This document shows, one piece after another, positions 35,141 through 47,944 of a stretch of DNA of 64,000 nt. Within the stretch, counting starts at the first letter, position 1; the number at the start of each line of letters is the position of its first letter. This DNA comes from Atrina japonica (Eukaryota; Mollusca; Bivalvia; Pterioida; Pinnidae), in assembly GCA_030159075.1 (NCBI GenBank), contig BROG01000375.1:584501-648500 (forward strand), given 5' to 3'. The notes under the pieces were generated by a model. It did no database searches. It was not told the DNA's origin and worked only from the letters and a program-made list of their open reading frames with translations. The translations under genes and the position numbers were made by a program.

Positions 35141-36169
35141 CTAATACAACATAAAGGAACATATACTTTGTGGTCAGAGAGTCCAGATCCAGTGTGGTTT
35201 ATACATTTGCTAACAACAGGTGAGAGACAATGCTTTCTTTGACCTCTTTTAACTTATACATGTAGTCATTGCATGTGCACATGTATTTGATATTTAGATT
35301 TTTAATTTACACCCACAATTCAAATTATTACAGCATTTACAAAGTTACAGCTATGTGGCCACCTTTTAAAGATCATTCTATAAAGGCCATTACTGCATAA
35401 ACTAAATTGAACCTGTGTTTACACCTATATGGAAACACTTGGGTGGCCCCTATAAATCTGTAATGAAATTTAACTAATCAAATTTAACCAAAAAAAGTTT
35501 TTTCAAAAATTCCAATTAAAACATAATTTTCCAGAAAAATCATGAAAAACATATTTCTTAATTAATCAATCCCTGTAACCACATTTAAGCTGACCAAATT
35601 CAATTAACAGTATGGTCTCCTGTCATAATTCAGGAGTGGACAAGTTAATACTTCAGGAAAGAATACTGTAAAAATTAGATTCTAATAAATCATACACTCC
35701 TGAATTCTGATAGTGAACTTTACCATTCTTTAAAATGGGTGAGTCCAAAATGTGACTACAGGGATTGATGAGGTAAGCCCTAATTGCAAGCTCTTAAATT
35801 CACTGTGCAGAGTAGATTAAACAAAAGGGAGATAACTCCTCAAATCTTGGAAGTATTTTCAATGTCCTAATATTGGATCAAGTTCAATAACAATATTATT
35901 ACTCATACACAAAACAAACATAAGCCAGCTCGTAAGACATTTCTGAACTAATCATAGAGACAAAAGTTGACATTACACTGCTGCATTTCTTACTTCAATT
36001 TAGCTACTGTACAAACATGTACATTGTAAATATAATAATTCAACATCAAATTCATAAAAAATATTTTAAAATGTTCATGCTGATTTTAAAATTTTGACTG
36101 TGATTTCAGCTCTGTATAGAAATTGGAATTTGATGTACATAGCTAGGTTCCTGTCTTATAAGTATCTCA
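35141..36169. other. AT-rich; faint MITE remnant
   Basis: TATGTGGCCACCTTTTAAAG and CTATAAAGGCCATTACTG near 35350-35390 recall the GACCACCTGTGTATAAAGGCC MITE interior. Nothing else is recognised. Confidence 0.4.
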
Positions 36170-36260
36170 TGAACCTTTTCAACCCCATACACTATAATGG
36201 ACTGGTCTCATACAATAGAAAAGAATATATCATATAGATATTTGGAGTGAAAGGATTAAA
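36170..36260. mobile_element. 91-bp TTAA-type MITE, diverged copy
   Basis: GAACCTTTTCAACCCCATAC at the left, TGGACTGGTCTCATAC inside and GGAGTGAAAGGATTAA at the right. Confidence 0.5.
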
Positions 36261-36409
36261 GAACCATTAACTGCTTCTGTATAAATATATCAAGGTCAAA
36301 TAGTGTAGTAACTCATTTCCAGTTAGTTAAATTTGCTTATATTATGTACAAGTACAATTTCTTAGGAAGATAAAACCACAACAACCACAACAACAACAAC
36401 AACAAAATC

Positions 36410-36665
36410 AGTGGTTGTGGTTTGTTTGTTCTGTTGATGTTTAACACCGCAGTCAATTTTTCAGTCATATGGGCGTGGCAAGTTTTGGTGGTGAAGAAGA
36501 GGCCCAAGTTACAATGTACCCGGGAGGAGACTGACCACCTTCGGCAAGTAAATTGGCAAACTTTCCCACAAAATCAGCTTTGGCGCCAGTAGGACTTGAA
36601 CCTACTCTGATCAGAAGTAAGAGACTTCACAGTCTAAATAATGATGTTCTAAACTCTTGACCACA
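36410..36665 (-). mobile_element. SINE family 1, near full-length
   Basis: Left tail TTTGTTTGTTCTGTTGATGT; core GGTGGTGAAGAAGAGGCCCA and ACAATGTACCCGGGAGGAGA; head complement AGGACTTGAACCTACTCTGA and CTAAACTCTTGACCAC. Same orientation as the other family 1 copies. A (CAA)n tract adjoins its left tail. Confidence 0.75.
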
Positions 36666-36956
36666 TTTGTACAAGAAGTTTTCTTGTATAATTCATATGG
36701 CTTTTTTACTTGTTTTTCTCATATTTCTTATGATACTACAATATATACATCAATAACAACAAAACACTGTAAACAACAATGTAAATAACAATACATTGGA
36801 TATAGATCTAAGTCAAACCAGTTGGTAATAACAATCAAATGCATGTTCAAATATATTTTCTACTGGGTATATATTGTAACTTGTATAGGACTCTCTACAT
36901 CTCCCAACCGGTTTTTATTGATAACGAGGGCCATTTGGGGGTCACTGATCTTTTTA

Positions 36957-36957
<1 letters not shown>

Positions 36958-36991
<34 letters not shown>
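36958..36991. repeat. (AT)n microsatellite
   Basis: Uninterrupted AT run of about 34 bp. Confidence 0.95.
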
Positions 36992-36993
<2 letters not shown>

Positions 36994-37101
36994 TTCTGTA
37001 TGTATCATTACATATACATGATATACATGTATGTGAACATCAAGGTACAACTAATAACGTAAGATCTATCTTATTATGACAATACTGCAGGATTTGTGTG
37101 C

Positions 37102-37245
<144 letters not shown>

Positions 37246-37786
37246 ATTAACTTTTTAGTAACAGGTGAAACTGTCAAAGTCGCAAGAGAATTTCTGTCTT
37301 TTTGTATAGTTTGTCAAAACTATTTATTGAGAGTAAGGGAAATATTCTCCTGTTATTGCCTTCTAATGACATCCCTGAATATATAATAGATATAGATATA
37401 TATATATATATAAATGATTAAAGGAGCATCAGCTGTGTTGACCAAAACAATTAAATTCAATTTTTTCCACTTTTAACGCTTGTACTACATGTAGATGTAC
37501 AATAAAAATTAAGAGTTATATACAGGCTTAAAAATCTTATATTCCTATATATTTTGTGAAAATAAGGTCAGGTCCAGTATGGTATTTACAATGTATATAG
37601 AAATAATAAGATTGAGTTAATCAAATGCAAGTGAAAAAGTGACAAACCTTGGTTTTTAAAGTATTTTCCACCAAATATAGAGAATTTAAGATTCTTATGC
37701 CCGAGTATACATCTTTATTATTGTTTATCAATCTAAAAAGTGAAGAACGGTCAATCAAAATTTTGAAAAAACACAACTATTGCCCT
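37246..37786. other. No recognised feature apart from a short AT run
   Basis: A short (AT)n run lies near 37390-37412. No exon is recognised. Confidence 0.5.
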
Positions 37787-37877
37787 TTAACTCATTAACC
37801 CCTGAAAAACAATGGACCCTTCTGTAAATCAAGGACTTAGACCAGTCCAAATATATCTTTAGGGGTGAATGAGTTAT
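37787..37877. mobile_element. 91-bp TTAA-type MITE, opposite orientation
   Basis: Begins TTAACTCATTAACCCCTGAA, ends AGGGGTGAATGAGTTAT; the interior CAATGGACCC and TTAGACCAGTCCAAATAT is the reverse complement of the 34711 copy. Confidence 0.75.
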
Positions 37878-38256
37878 GGGGTTATAGAGCAGTCATGTTA
37901 CTAACATGTCTGATATCCAGATCAAATTATGTGCACTTTCTTAGAATTCAAGTCTAGAAACAAACTCAAATCTAAATGTAAGTTCACTAAGCCTAAGTGA
38001 CTGAAAAGATTTGAAGGATCGTGTTTACAAAATATTTTACAAAGCAAGAAGTATAATCTACATCAGGAAGGAAGGAAATTACAACACTCTGCAACTTAAT
38101 GTTTTCATCAAATGAATTGGTTTATTTGCGTAGCATTACCACAGAAGAGTGTGTGGTGACCTCTAGGGACTGTCTTTATTAGTATATTATTTTTTTCATT
38201 TTGGGGTTTCCAATTTCAAAAGCAATTTTCTAGTACAAATATGATTAACATAAAAC

Positions 38257-38795
38257 AAGAGGCCCACTTGTCAAATTTGGTTGATTATATAACTGATATT
38301 TTCTGTTTACTTAAGTAGCTGTGACCTTGACCCCATCACGTTGAAACTTTGTTACAATGATCGTTAGATAATTAGATAAAAGTCAATCAGTTCTGAGTTA
38401 AAAAGTCATTTGTTTAAAACTATACCCTATGCCCTTGAAGTGCCTAGGTCTAGGCTTCTTTACAAACAGATTTCGTCTTCAAATGCAAACTTTATAGATA
38501 ATGACTTAACAATAACATAAACCAAATATTAGAAAACTGGTCGCTGATTCATGAGAAGAAGATTCAAAAGGTTTTTACCCTTTTTTGCCTTTTTTGAAAC
38601 CGCCAATCTGTACAAGTACCAGCACCTTTTTGTAAGCAAACTTGAAGCCCTTTGCTAGGGTCAAGCTTACTGCCAAATTTGGTTAAAATTTCCCAGTGGT
38701 TCATGAAAAGTCAATTAAATGGAAAATTTGAAGTAGAGACAACAGACAATGGTCCTTGGGTCATGTAGCAATAGCTCACTTGGACTTCAGATGCT
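38257..38795. repeat. Dispersed 'AAGAGGCCCA' repeat, copy 1
   Basis: Starts ACAAGAGGCCCACTTGTCAA and contains GTGACCTTGACCCCATCACG, ATTCATGAGAAGAAGATTC and AATTTGGTTAAAATTTCCCA, the order also seen at 47945-49232. Such repeats are common in bivalve genomes; no transposase or reverse transcriptase frame is visible. Confidence 0.65.
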
Positions 38796-38847
38796 AACTA
38801 TAGAAATATTAGATCAAATATTGACAAAATACATATACAATGAATCA

Positions 38848-39625
38848 TAGCGAAACATACCATGTACATATCTATCAATACGTATTGTGTACATATCTAT
38901 CGATACATACCATGTACATATCTATCGATACATACCATGTACATATCTATCGATACATACCGTGTACATATCTATCGATACATACCATGTACATATCTAT
39001 CGATACATACCATGTACATATCTATCGATACATACCATGTACATATCTATCGATACGTACCGTGTACATATCTATCGATACGTACCGTGTACATACTGTG
39101 TACATATCTATCGATACATACCATGTACATACTGTGTACATATCTGTCGATACATACCATGTACATATCTATCGATACATACGGTGTACATATCTGTCGA
39201 TACATACGGTGAACATATCTGTCGATACATACGGTGAAAATATCTGTCGATACAAACGGTGTACATATCTGTCGATACAAACGGTGTACATATCTGTCGA
39301 TACATACGGTGTACATATCTGTCGATACATACGGTGTACATATCTGTCGATACATACGGTGTACATATCTGTCGATGCATACGGTGTACATATCTGTCGA
39401 TACATACGGTGTACATATCTGTCGATACATATGGTATACATATCTGTCGATACATACGGTGTACATACCTGTCGATACATATGGTGTACATATCTATCGA
39501 TACATACGGTGTACATATCTGTCGATATATACCATGTACATATCTATTGATACATACCATGTACATATCTATCGATACATACAGTGTACATATCTATCGA
39601 TACATACAGTGTACATATCTATATA
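38848..39625. repeat. 25-bp minisatellite, about 31 copies in two variant blocks
   Basis: The left block is CATGTACATATCTATCGATA + CATAC; the middle and right block is mainly GTGTACATATCTGTCGATAC + ATACG. Units near 39090-39140 have extra TACTGTGTACAT segments. As 25 is not a multiple of 3, all frames are open on both strands with a 25-residue period, so the open frames are not genes. Confidence 0.95.
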
Positions 39626-39787
39626 TATTCATACATTTAAACCCGGATTTATTGAAATTCAAACTGGGTAATAATGGTAATAAAAATGTGGATGCTGAAT
39701 CAAAATCATTTCAAATAAAGCAGGATTTCAATGTAACAGGGTTCAATATAAGTGGATTTGACTGTATATATACATGTGTATTATATA

Positions 39788-39790
<3 letters not shown>

Positions 39791-39862
<72 letters not shown>
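39791..39862. repeat. (AT)n microsatellite
   Basis: Uninterrupted AT run of about 72 bp that joins the left end of a MITE. Confidence 0.95.
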
Positions 39863-39864
<2 letters not shown>

Positions 39865-40028
39865 CCTGCTTTAGCGACTACCTGTGTATAAAGACCGCAT
39901 GGTCACAAAGACCATTTTTAGCTGTCCACAATAGTACCATTTGTGTACAAATCAAACTCTATACAAAGACCACCACCCAACAAAGACTGGTTTTCTTGTG
40001 TCCCTAAGGACATTTTTGAATACTAGTA
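39861..40028. mobile_element. MITE, 'CTTTAGCGAC' subfamily, diverged
   Basis: AACCTGCTTTAGCGACTACC, TGTGTATAAAGACCGCATGG, ATTTGTGTACAAATC and TTTTCTTGTGTCCCTAAGGA match the copy at 50600-50781. The left terminus is absorbed into the AT run and the right terminus is degraded. Confidence 0.65.
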
Positions 40029-40484
40029 CATGTATAGATGGTTTTCCATAATTTTTAACAGTTTTTGCTAGAGTTATTTCCCTTTTTCACAAGTTTTATT
40101 AGTCTGAAAAAAAATCTTTTTGGACAGAAATATTTATTTCAGGTCTTCATTAAACTAAACAACTCATTTTGATGAAAATTTAGATGTCCTTTCACTAATA
40201 CTATGTAATCCTACTAAGGAAACTTATGAAATTGACCTACAATATGGCTGCCAAAGGGGAATAACTCTTGCAAAATACTGCTTACAGAAAAACATCTATA
40301 AATGTGTATAAAAGAATATGCATTTTTTTCACTTTGTATGAACTTCAGCAACTTGACTTTTTCTTAGTATTTAATTAAATGTGTTGATAAAATTTCCTAA
40401 AGAATTAGTTAAAAGGAAAAGTGGTACCACACCTTATTTTAAGATATAAAATTTGTGTTACATATGTGTGTGTATGTATGTATG
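40029..40484. other. No recognised feature
   Basis: AT-rich sequence between a MITE and an AT microsatellite. Confidence 0.5.
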
Positions 40485-40614
<130 letters not shown>

Positions 40615-41194
40615 GCAAATTAAGTTTCATAGGCTGGGCCTCAGATTTTGAGATATTAAAACACAAGGATATGGAATCACATGAACATATCGTGAATCGT
40701 TGAGTAAAACACATGAATAAACTTTCAGGCAGGCGTTTCCAATGAAAATATTCCAAATTTCAAATGTTTTGTAGGTCAAGAAGTTATCAAAAAAAGATCT
40801 GTTTATCAATTTAAACCTAGTCTTAAATTAACCACCTGCGAATAAACTTTTAATATCATTACAGAGCAAGATGGTATATATAAGCCAGTTCAGTCTTATG
40901 TGTGCATGATGAATGGGTAACCTTCTGGCTGTAGTTTGACATCTTGACATATGATTTTTCCAAAATGTTGGGTTTTGACAAAAATTTCCATAAAAACAAG
41001 TAAATTTAAGGACTTAGAAACATACAGACCTAAATTTTGAACTTTACTGAAATCTCAGACTTTTTTTTTTTTGCTTGAATTCTACTTTAATATATAGCAT
41101 GGCTTCACATTATTTATTTGTATGGAAGTTGATTGTTTACACAGTGTTTTTATAACACTTGACACTAATTTGAGTTCAACAGTAGGAAAACCAA
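40615..41194. other. No recognised feature
   Basis: AT-rich sequence; no exon or repeat recognised. Confidence 0.5.
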
Positions 41195-41330
41195 GTCACA
41201 TTTATCTCACATACTCCTTTTGAATGCTGGCTCCAGAGGGATCAAACCCACATTGACTAGGGTTAGAGTTGTGGTAATTTGAAGTTAATTACTCCCAAGT
41301 CCAATTACTAAGTCATGGAGGACCCCTGTC
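41195..41330 (-). mobile_element. SINE family 1 head remnant
   Basis: GCTGGCTCCAGAGGGATCAA (B-box complement) and TTACTAAGTCATGGAGGACC, corresponding to the head end of the 15031 copy (AACCACTCGGCCACGGAGGC). The core and tail are missing or unrecognisable. Confidence 0.5.
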
Positions 41331-41334
41331 ACAA

Positions 41335-41595
41335 GAAAGTCTGTCTTGAGAGACCAATACTTTGAAAGACCACCTGTCTTGAAAGACCAATACTGTGAGT
41401 GACCACTCTGACCTACACATGTGGTCACCTTTATTAAGCAGTCACCTCTAAACGGTCAGTTTTAATTCCCCCCCGAGGGTCTTACATATATAATTATACC
41501 TAAATAAGCCCCCCAACCCCACCTTCCCAATATTTAGATGTGAGGTGGTCTCTAAGGCGAGATGTTCTTTCAGCCAGGTGTCACTATGTACGTAT
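41335..41595. mobile_element. MITE-like 'TGTCTTGAGAGACCA' segment
   Basis: Repeated TGTCTTGAGAGACCAATACT / TGTCTTGAAAGACCAATACT phrases and a right part with GAGGTGGTCTCTAAGGCGAG and CAGCCAGGTGTCACTATGTA. It belongs to the same sequence class as the CAGTRAAACCTG MITEs but is rearranged. Confidence 0.5.
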
Positions 41596-41618
41596 ATTGT
41601 AGATCTGTATGTACATTG

Positions 41619-41641
41619 TATATATATATATATATATATAC
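41619..41641. repeat. (AT)n microsatellite
   Basis: Short AT run. Confidence 0.9.
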
Positions 41642-42521
41642 ATTACATATATGTATGTATGATTAGTTGAAGTAACATGTTACAGCTGACTGGTCATATC
41701 AACCTATATGATAACACAACACAGACAATAACAGATGTTATCAACAGAAAACCAAATGTCAACACTTTAAGCACAGACTGATAAGGTAGGGATATAGATT
41801 ACCTAAGAACTCTTTTTAACTTTTCGCTACATCAGATACACTTAAAATCACCTGTGCAGAAACAAGACTTACCTGCTCAAAGGTAACAAGTTTCTTGGAC
41901 AGGTAAATGCCAGATTCCCTTGTTGAAACATAGGCATGTGCCCGGCCATCATACTACTAAATAATGACACAAGTGTCATTAAATCAAGCTGTCAATTACA
42001 CATCTATTACATAAGACCCAGGTCAGTGAGTCCATGACTTTGAGACATGAAACACAAAGACAATATAACATTGACACATGAAATCAAATCTCCTAATGGT
42101 TCCTGTACGCTACGTCTTAATTGCTATGTCTATTTATGGTTCCTGTACGCTAAGGTCTATTTATCTTTTGATTTGTTTATTTCAAGAATCATTAATTAAA
42201 AAGAACGTACAAGAGGGGAATTCCGAAAATGCAGTTGGATAGGGATTGGCCAAAATGACCTCAATATGTACTTCAACATGCATTTCATATTGGTGAGCAC
42301 AGAGCTATTCATATTAATTAATGTTGCCTTTATTGAACTGTTATCTAATGAGGTACATGTATTATTGATATTTCAAAGAAAATAAAAAATGCCTGCTCAT
42401 CAGTTTAGTATAATCAGTAGGCGTACATGTATTTAGAAAGAGAAATTAGATAATATTGGCAAGTCAAACTGAACTCTTGTTTCATTTTTTTTAATTTTGT
42501 AGAATCTGTTTCATGCGACAA
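41642..42521. other. No recognised feature
   Basis: A duplicated GGTTCCTGTACGCTA phrase at 42099 and 42137 is the only local repeat. No exon recognised. Confidence 0.4.
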
Positions 42522-42790
42522 AACAAGAGGCACAAGGGGCCTAAGGTACCAACCAGGCAAATTTGGTAAATCATGCAACTGATATTTCCTGTTTACTTAC
42601 TGTAGATACATGTACATATGACCTTGACCTTTGATTTCATGACCTTGGAACTTTGTCAGATAATGCCTTACAACTTGTTAATCTATCTTTGTATACAAAA
42701 ATTCAATCATTTTGGATTTAATAAGTCATGTCAAATAGTCATTGATTTTAATAAGCCGTCTGTTTTAGTGATATTCATTTTTCCAGTTTA
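42522..42790. repeat. Dispersed 'AAGAGGCCCA' repeat, copy 2 (fragment)
   Basis: ACAAGAGGCACAAGGGGCCT, AATTTGGTAAATCATGCAAC and TATGACCTTGACCTTTGATT follow the order of 38257-38795; it fades after about 42790. Confidence 0.6.
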
Positions 42791-43654
42791 AAATGTTAAT
42801 AGCCCAACTCCATTTTATTGACAATTTCACTTATTTTTTTACTCTTGTATATTCTTCGTGACTCACATATGCAGAATAATTACTGTTGGTACATATAAGT
42901 CACAACCTTAACTTACTGGACATGTCCAGACCAGGTTTCCTGAAATGGTTCAGAATGCGAGTAATTTTTCTATCATCATTTTCTCCAGTGTTGGACTACA
43001 AATCATGGAGATACATTGTACAATATATGTATACATGTATTATATGCTAGTGTTGTCATGATCATCAATCATCAGTCGGAAAGGTAGTCGACTCTAGACA
43101 ATCAGTTTAATATTTCAAAATCGATTATAATCGTTTTTTTTTAATATTATTTTAATTTCAAACAAGCTTTTGTTACTATCCTACAACCAGCGCTGATACA
43201 ACTGCTCTCACTAAGTTAAATGTTACTTACATGTACCTATATTGATTTGTGAAAATTGAATCATGTTAAAATCTGTGTTCTCTGTCCATAATCAAGTTTT
43301 ATTGGCAATGAAAATGAATATAGAGCACTGTATACTCAGAATTTATCATCAGTAATATCATTATACAGTAAGCTACATTTTAAGACTTTGTAAAATAATA
43401 TAAGAAGTTTCCAATTTGATTATTAGTCGATCATCATCAGTTTGGGTCAACTGATGCTACCGATTAATCGATTAAGATTTTCAACTGATTCGACAACACT
43501 AATATAAGCCATCAACATGTACACACAATATTTGTTTAAATACACTCCCAACAATCTTTGCAATAATACGGTGGTGCTAGATTTTTTAATGGTGAACATT
43601 TACACCCCCCAACCACACACATACACATATATATCCCCACACACACATACACAA
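42791..43654. other. AT-rich, no recognised feature
   Basis: ATCATCAATCATCAGTCGGA and related phrases (43060-43500) recur loosely. No exon recognised. Confidence 0.4.
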
Positions 43655-43704
<50 letters not shown>

Positions 43705-43708
43705 CAGT
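43655..43708. repeat. (CA)n microsatellite
   Basis: CA run with one CAAA interruption. Confidence 0.95.
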
Positions 43709-43814
43709 GACACACTACAGTAAATTTGTAAATTTCCCCAGATTATCAATATTCCCAATCCCACACGGACTTTCAATGAAAGATGCTGTGGTTTATAGTA
43801 CATTGTGTATGACG

Positions 43815-43856
43815 ATCTATGGTACAATGTAACTACTAAGCCATGGAGACCCCCCA
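43815..43856 (-). mobile_element. SINE family 1 head fragment
   Basis: GTAACTACTAAGCCATGGAG followed by ACC matches the head end of family 1; only about 40 bp is recognisable. Confidence 0.35.
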
Positions 43857-44758
43857 AACTACTAGAGTCTACAATGCAGATCTTCTCTCAACTTTTCAAA
43901 AACAAAATTGCTATTCTTATTATGTTCAAGGATATTATTAAACAAAATTCAACATATGCAATCATTTTTTATCAATAAGTATTTTTTTCAATGTCTAAAA
44001 AAGCTTTCATCAATTTCACTTGTAATTCTATTGGTCGACCACTTGAGTGTGACATTCAGCTTTGTATTGTGACCAAACAGATAGCACCTGTGCTACAGCT
44101 TACCTGTTAAAGTCCGAGGACTTACGTTTGGACAGCAGTATAAGTAACGATGCCTTGTGTATTTTAGAGTAAACTATATTACAAACAGACTACGAGTGAG
44201 TAATCTACAATAAAACTTAAATACTTTGTTGACAACATCAAATATTACACTGCGTAGATTTAATTAACTTCCAGTTCCTGTCTTGTACATGTATTTGTGC
44301 AGCTACAGCTGTGCTACTCATGTTGCACAGTGTGTGTAAATATATTGTTATTCTATCATCTCTTCAACATACAAAAAAGTGACAAAGAAACCATTGATTT
44401 TAAACACACCTTTAGCAACCCATTTCTAGGACAAGGTCATTAAATAGATCGCTAAAGCCTAAAGCTCTAAGTAAACAAACAAAAAAAACCAAGATAGTTA
44501 AAAGATTCAACACACTACTGAAAATAAAATCAAAAAGTGTCTTTATTGCATTATTATTCTATGGCAAATATTCTGAAAATGTAAGGTTTGTGAATCAACA
44601 TTTTTTAAACAAGCAATACATTGTACATGTATACATACCAATAAAGATAAATCGTATACAGTGTAAATATAAAATTTCATTTTTCATGAAAAAATAATAA
44701 ATTTCACCAAATGCTTTTGATGTGAATGGGAAAAAAGATAATAATGTGTTTCCTAGTC
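43857..44758. other. AT-rich, no recognised feature
   Basis: A donor-like sequence (minus-strand CAG|GTAAGC) lies at 44100-44106, but no ATG-initiated frame precedes it. No exon recognised. Confidence 0.4.
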
Positions 44759-44848
44759 AGTCATCAACCCCCTAAAAAAACAATGGACTCTTCTGTAAAT
44801 CAGTGACTTAGACCAGTCCAAATGTGTCTTTATGGGTAAATGAATTAA
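44759..44848. mobile_element. 91-bp TTAA-type MITE, opposite orientation
   Basis: TCATCAACCCCCTAAAAAAA, CAATGGACTCTTCTGTAAAT, TAGACCAGTCCAAATGTG and GGGTAAATGAATTAA; orientation as at 37787-37877. Confidence 0.7.
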
Positions 44849-45145
44849 CACCTATACAACATGCATGATATCATCACAATAGTAAGGTACATGTACATGT
44901 CAAAGTTGAGCTAGAGTATTGAGTAAATTTGGTGACCTCTGGGCCATGGTCTATCTATCCATCAGTCTGTCTGATTGACAAAAGCTACAATATGTATATA
45001 CAGCTGGACAAAGATGAATTCCTATATTTATTTTCCTACAAAATATACATGTATATATATACACGGATTAAAGAAAGAAAGAAATTGTGATGTTCTACAC
45101 TTTTTTATTTAAATATTTATCGCTGTACCAAGAAAACTAATATAA

Positions 45146-45148
45146 AAA

Positions 45149-45200
<52 letters not shown>
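45146..45200. repeat. Poly-A then (AT)n microsatellite
   Basis: A13-type run leading into about 45 bp of AT. Confidence 0.95.
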
Positions 45201-45202
<2 letters not shown>

Positions 45203-45706
45203 CAGTAGTTTTTCAAATATTTCTTCTGAATTTTTTCAATGACATCTGGATTTTCATAATATTTTGTTTATACAATGTACTTACTTGTATATATATATGT
45301 ACACTATTTCGTTTTCATTTAATAATTTTAATCTAATTCTTAAAGTTTCAACTTTCAACTCAGCTTACGGTAAGATTCTAAAACCAAATTCCTTTATATA
45401 TAACTACAGTACAACCTGTCTTGAGAGACCACACCATATGCCTTCCGGCCAGGTGAGCTAAAAACACTAGCCAAACAAAAAAATTACTAAGCCATGGATT
45501 ACAGGAGGATATTTTTGAAAAAATACAGTTTTATATCAAATTTAAAGTAAATACATGATCTTGGGATCTTATTAATGACACAATTCTGTAGATGAACATT
45601 TGGCAATTTTATTCTCCTATAGTTACAACTGTACATACTGAATTCTACATCTCAGGACGAAGAAAATAATGTCTAGACTGCTCAAGTACATATAAAGACT
45701 CTTAAT
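45201..45706. other. MITE fragment in AT-rich sequence
   Basis: CTACAGTACAACCTGTCTTG then AGAGACCACACCATATGCC at 45403-45442 is a MITE end of the CAGTRAAACCTG class. A family 1 SINE head scrap (ACTAAGCCATGGA) lies near 45485. Confidence 0.45.
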
Positions 45707-47675
45707 GTGACTGTATTTAAGGTGGCCCGACAGTATTTCCTCTATGTTGACTGGTCCATACTAAGTGACTCCCTGTCTTATGTGACTGTATTTAAGGTGG
45801 TCCAACAGTATTTCCTCTATGTTGACTGGTCCATATTAAGTGACTCACTGTCTTATGTGACTGTATTTAAGGTGGTCCAACAGTATTTCCTCTATGTTGA
45901 CTGGTCCATACTAAGTGACTCCCTGTCTTATGTGACTGTATTTAAGGTGGTCCAACAGTATTTCCTCTATGTTGACTGGTCCATACTAAGTGACTCCCTG
46001 TCTTATGTGACTGTATTTAAGGTGGTCCAACAGTATTTCCTCTATGTTGACTGGTCCATACTAAGTGACTCCCTGTCTTATGTGACTGTATTTAAGATGG
46101 TCCAACAGTATTTCCTCTATGTTGACTGGTCCATACTAAGTGACTCCCTGTCTTATGTGACTGTATTTAAGGTGGTCCAACAGTATTTCCTCTATGTTGA
46201 CTGGTCCATACTAAGTGGACTCCCTGTCTTATGTGACTGTATTTAAGATGGTCCAACAGTATTTCCTCTATGTTGACTGGTCCATACTAAGTGACTCCCT
46301 GTCTTATGTGACTGTATTTAAGGTGGTCCAACAGTATTTCCTCTATGTTGACTGGTCCATACTAAGTGACTCCCTGTCTTTATGTGACTGTATTTAAGAT
46401 GGTCCAACAGTATTTCCTCTATGTTGACTGGTCCATACTAAGTGACTCCCTGTCTTATGTGACTGTATTTAAGGTGGTCCAACAGTATTTCCTCTATGTT
46501 GACTGGTCCATACTAAGTGACTCCCTGTCTTATGTGACTGTATTTAAGATGGTCCAACAGTATTTCCTCTATGTTGACTGGTCCATACTAAGTGACTCCC
46601 TGTCTTATGTGACTGTATTTAAGGTGGCCCAACAGTATTTCCTCTATGTTGACTGGTCCATATTAAGTGACTCACTGTCTTATGTGACTGTATTTAAGGT
46701 GGTCCAACAGTATTTCCTCTATGTTGACTGGTCCATATTAAGTGACTCCCTGTCTTATGTGACTGTATTTAAGGTGGTCCAACAGAATTTCCTTTATATT
46801 GACTGGTCCATATTAAGTGACTCACTGTCTTATGTGACTGTATTTAAGGTGGCCCAACAGTATTTCCTATATACTGACTGGTCCATACTAAGTGACTCCC
46901 TGTCTTATGTGACTGTATTTAAGGTGGTCCAACAGTATTTCCTCTATGTTGACTGGTCCATACTAAGTGACTCCCTGTCTTATGTGACTGTATTTAAGGT
47001 GGTCCAACAGTATTTCCTCTATGTTGACTGGTCCATATTAAGTGACTCCCTGTCTTATGTGACTGTATTTAAGGTGGTCCAACAGAATTTCCTTTATATT
47101 GACTGGTCCATACTAAGTGACTCACTGTCTTATGTGACTGTATTTAAGGTGGTCCGACAGAATTTCCTTTATATTGACTGGTCCATATTAAGTGACTCAC
47201 TGTCTTATGTGACTGTATTTAAGGTGGCCCAACAGTATTTCCTATATACTTGACTGGTCCATACTAAGTGACTCCCTGTCTTATGTGACTGTATTTAAGG
47301 TGGTCCAACAGTATTTCCTCTATGTTGACTGGTCCATACTAAGTGACTCCCTGTCTTATGTGACTGTATTTAAGATGGTCCAACAGTATTTCCTCTATGT
47401 TGACTGGTCCATTACTAAGTGACTCCCTGTCTTATGTGACTGTATTTAAGGTGGTCCAACAGTATTTCCTCTATGTTGACTGGTCCATACTAAGTGACTC
47501 CCTGTCTTATGTGACTGTATTTAAGGTGGTCCAACAGTATTTCCTCTATGTTGACTGGTCCATACTAAGTGACTCACTGTCTTATGTGACTGTATTTAAG
47601 GTGGCCCAACAGTATTTCCTATATACTGACTGGTCCGTATTAAGTGACACTCTGTCTTATGTGACCAAAATCTGC
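45707..47675. repeat. 75-bp minisatellite, about 26 copies
   Basis: The unit starts GTGGTCCAACAGTATTTCCT and contains TGACTGGTCCATACTAAGTG and GTCTTATGTGACTGTATTTA. The 25-residue open frame (VVQQYFLYVDWSILSDSLSY...) persists because 75 is a multiple of 3. One-base insertions near 46218, 46380, 47250 and 47412 break the frame, and no splice sites or unique coding sequence adjoin, so I call it non-coding. The core GTCTTATGTGAC and GGTGGTCC resemble MITE interiors. Confidence 0.95.
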
Positions 47676-47944
47676 AATTCCCTTTGAATGTCACTTAAGA
47701 GACAGTCTCTAATGTAAATGTACTCCATGTATCAGATGCAAAACTTGGCCATCTTCCACTTGAGAAATTAGGTCAAAAGATTTCAGTAATGTTGTAATTT
47801 TGTAATGGTGGCATTGTCAAGGATGAGATGTTGATACATCTGTAAGATCATATCTATACATCAGCAGCATTTTGAACTTGACCTACATTTTTCTTTCACT
47901 TGAGAGAATGTCAAAATATTTTGGAAATGTCATGTGACAGCAAG

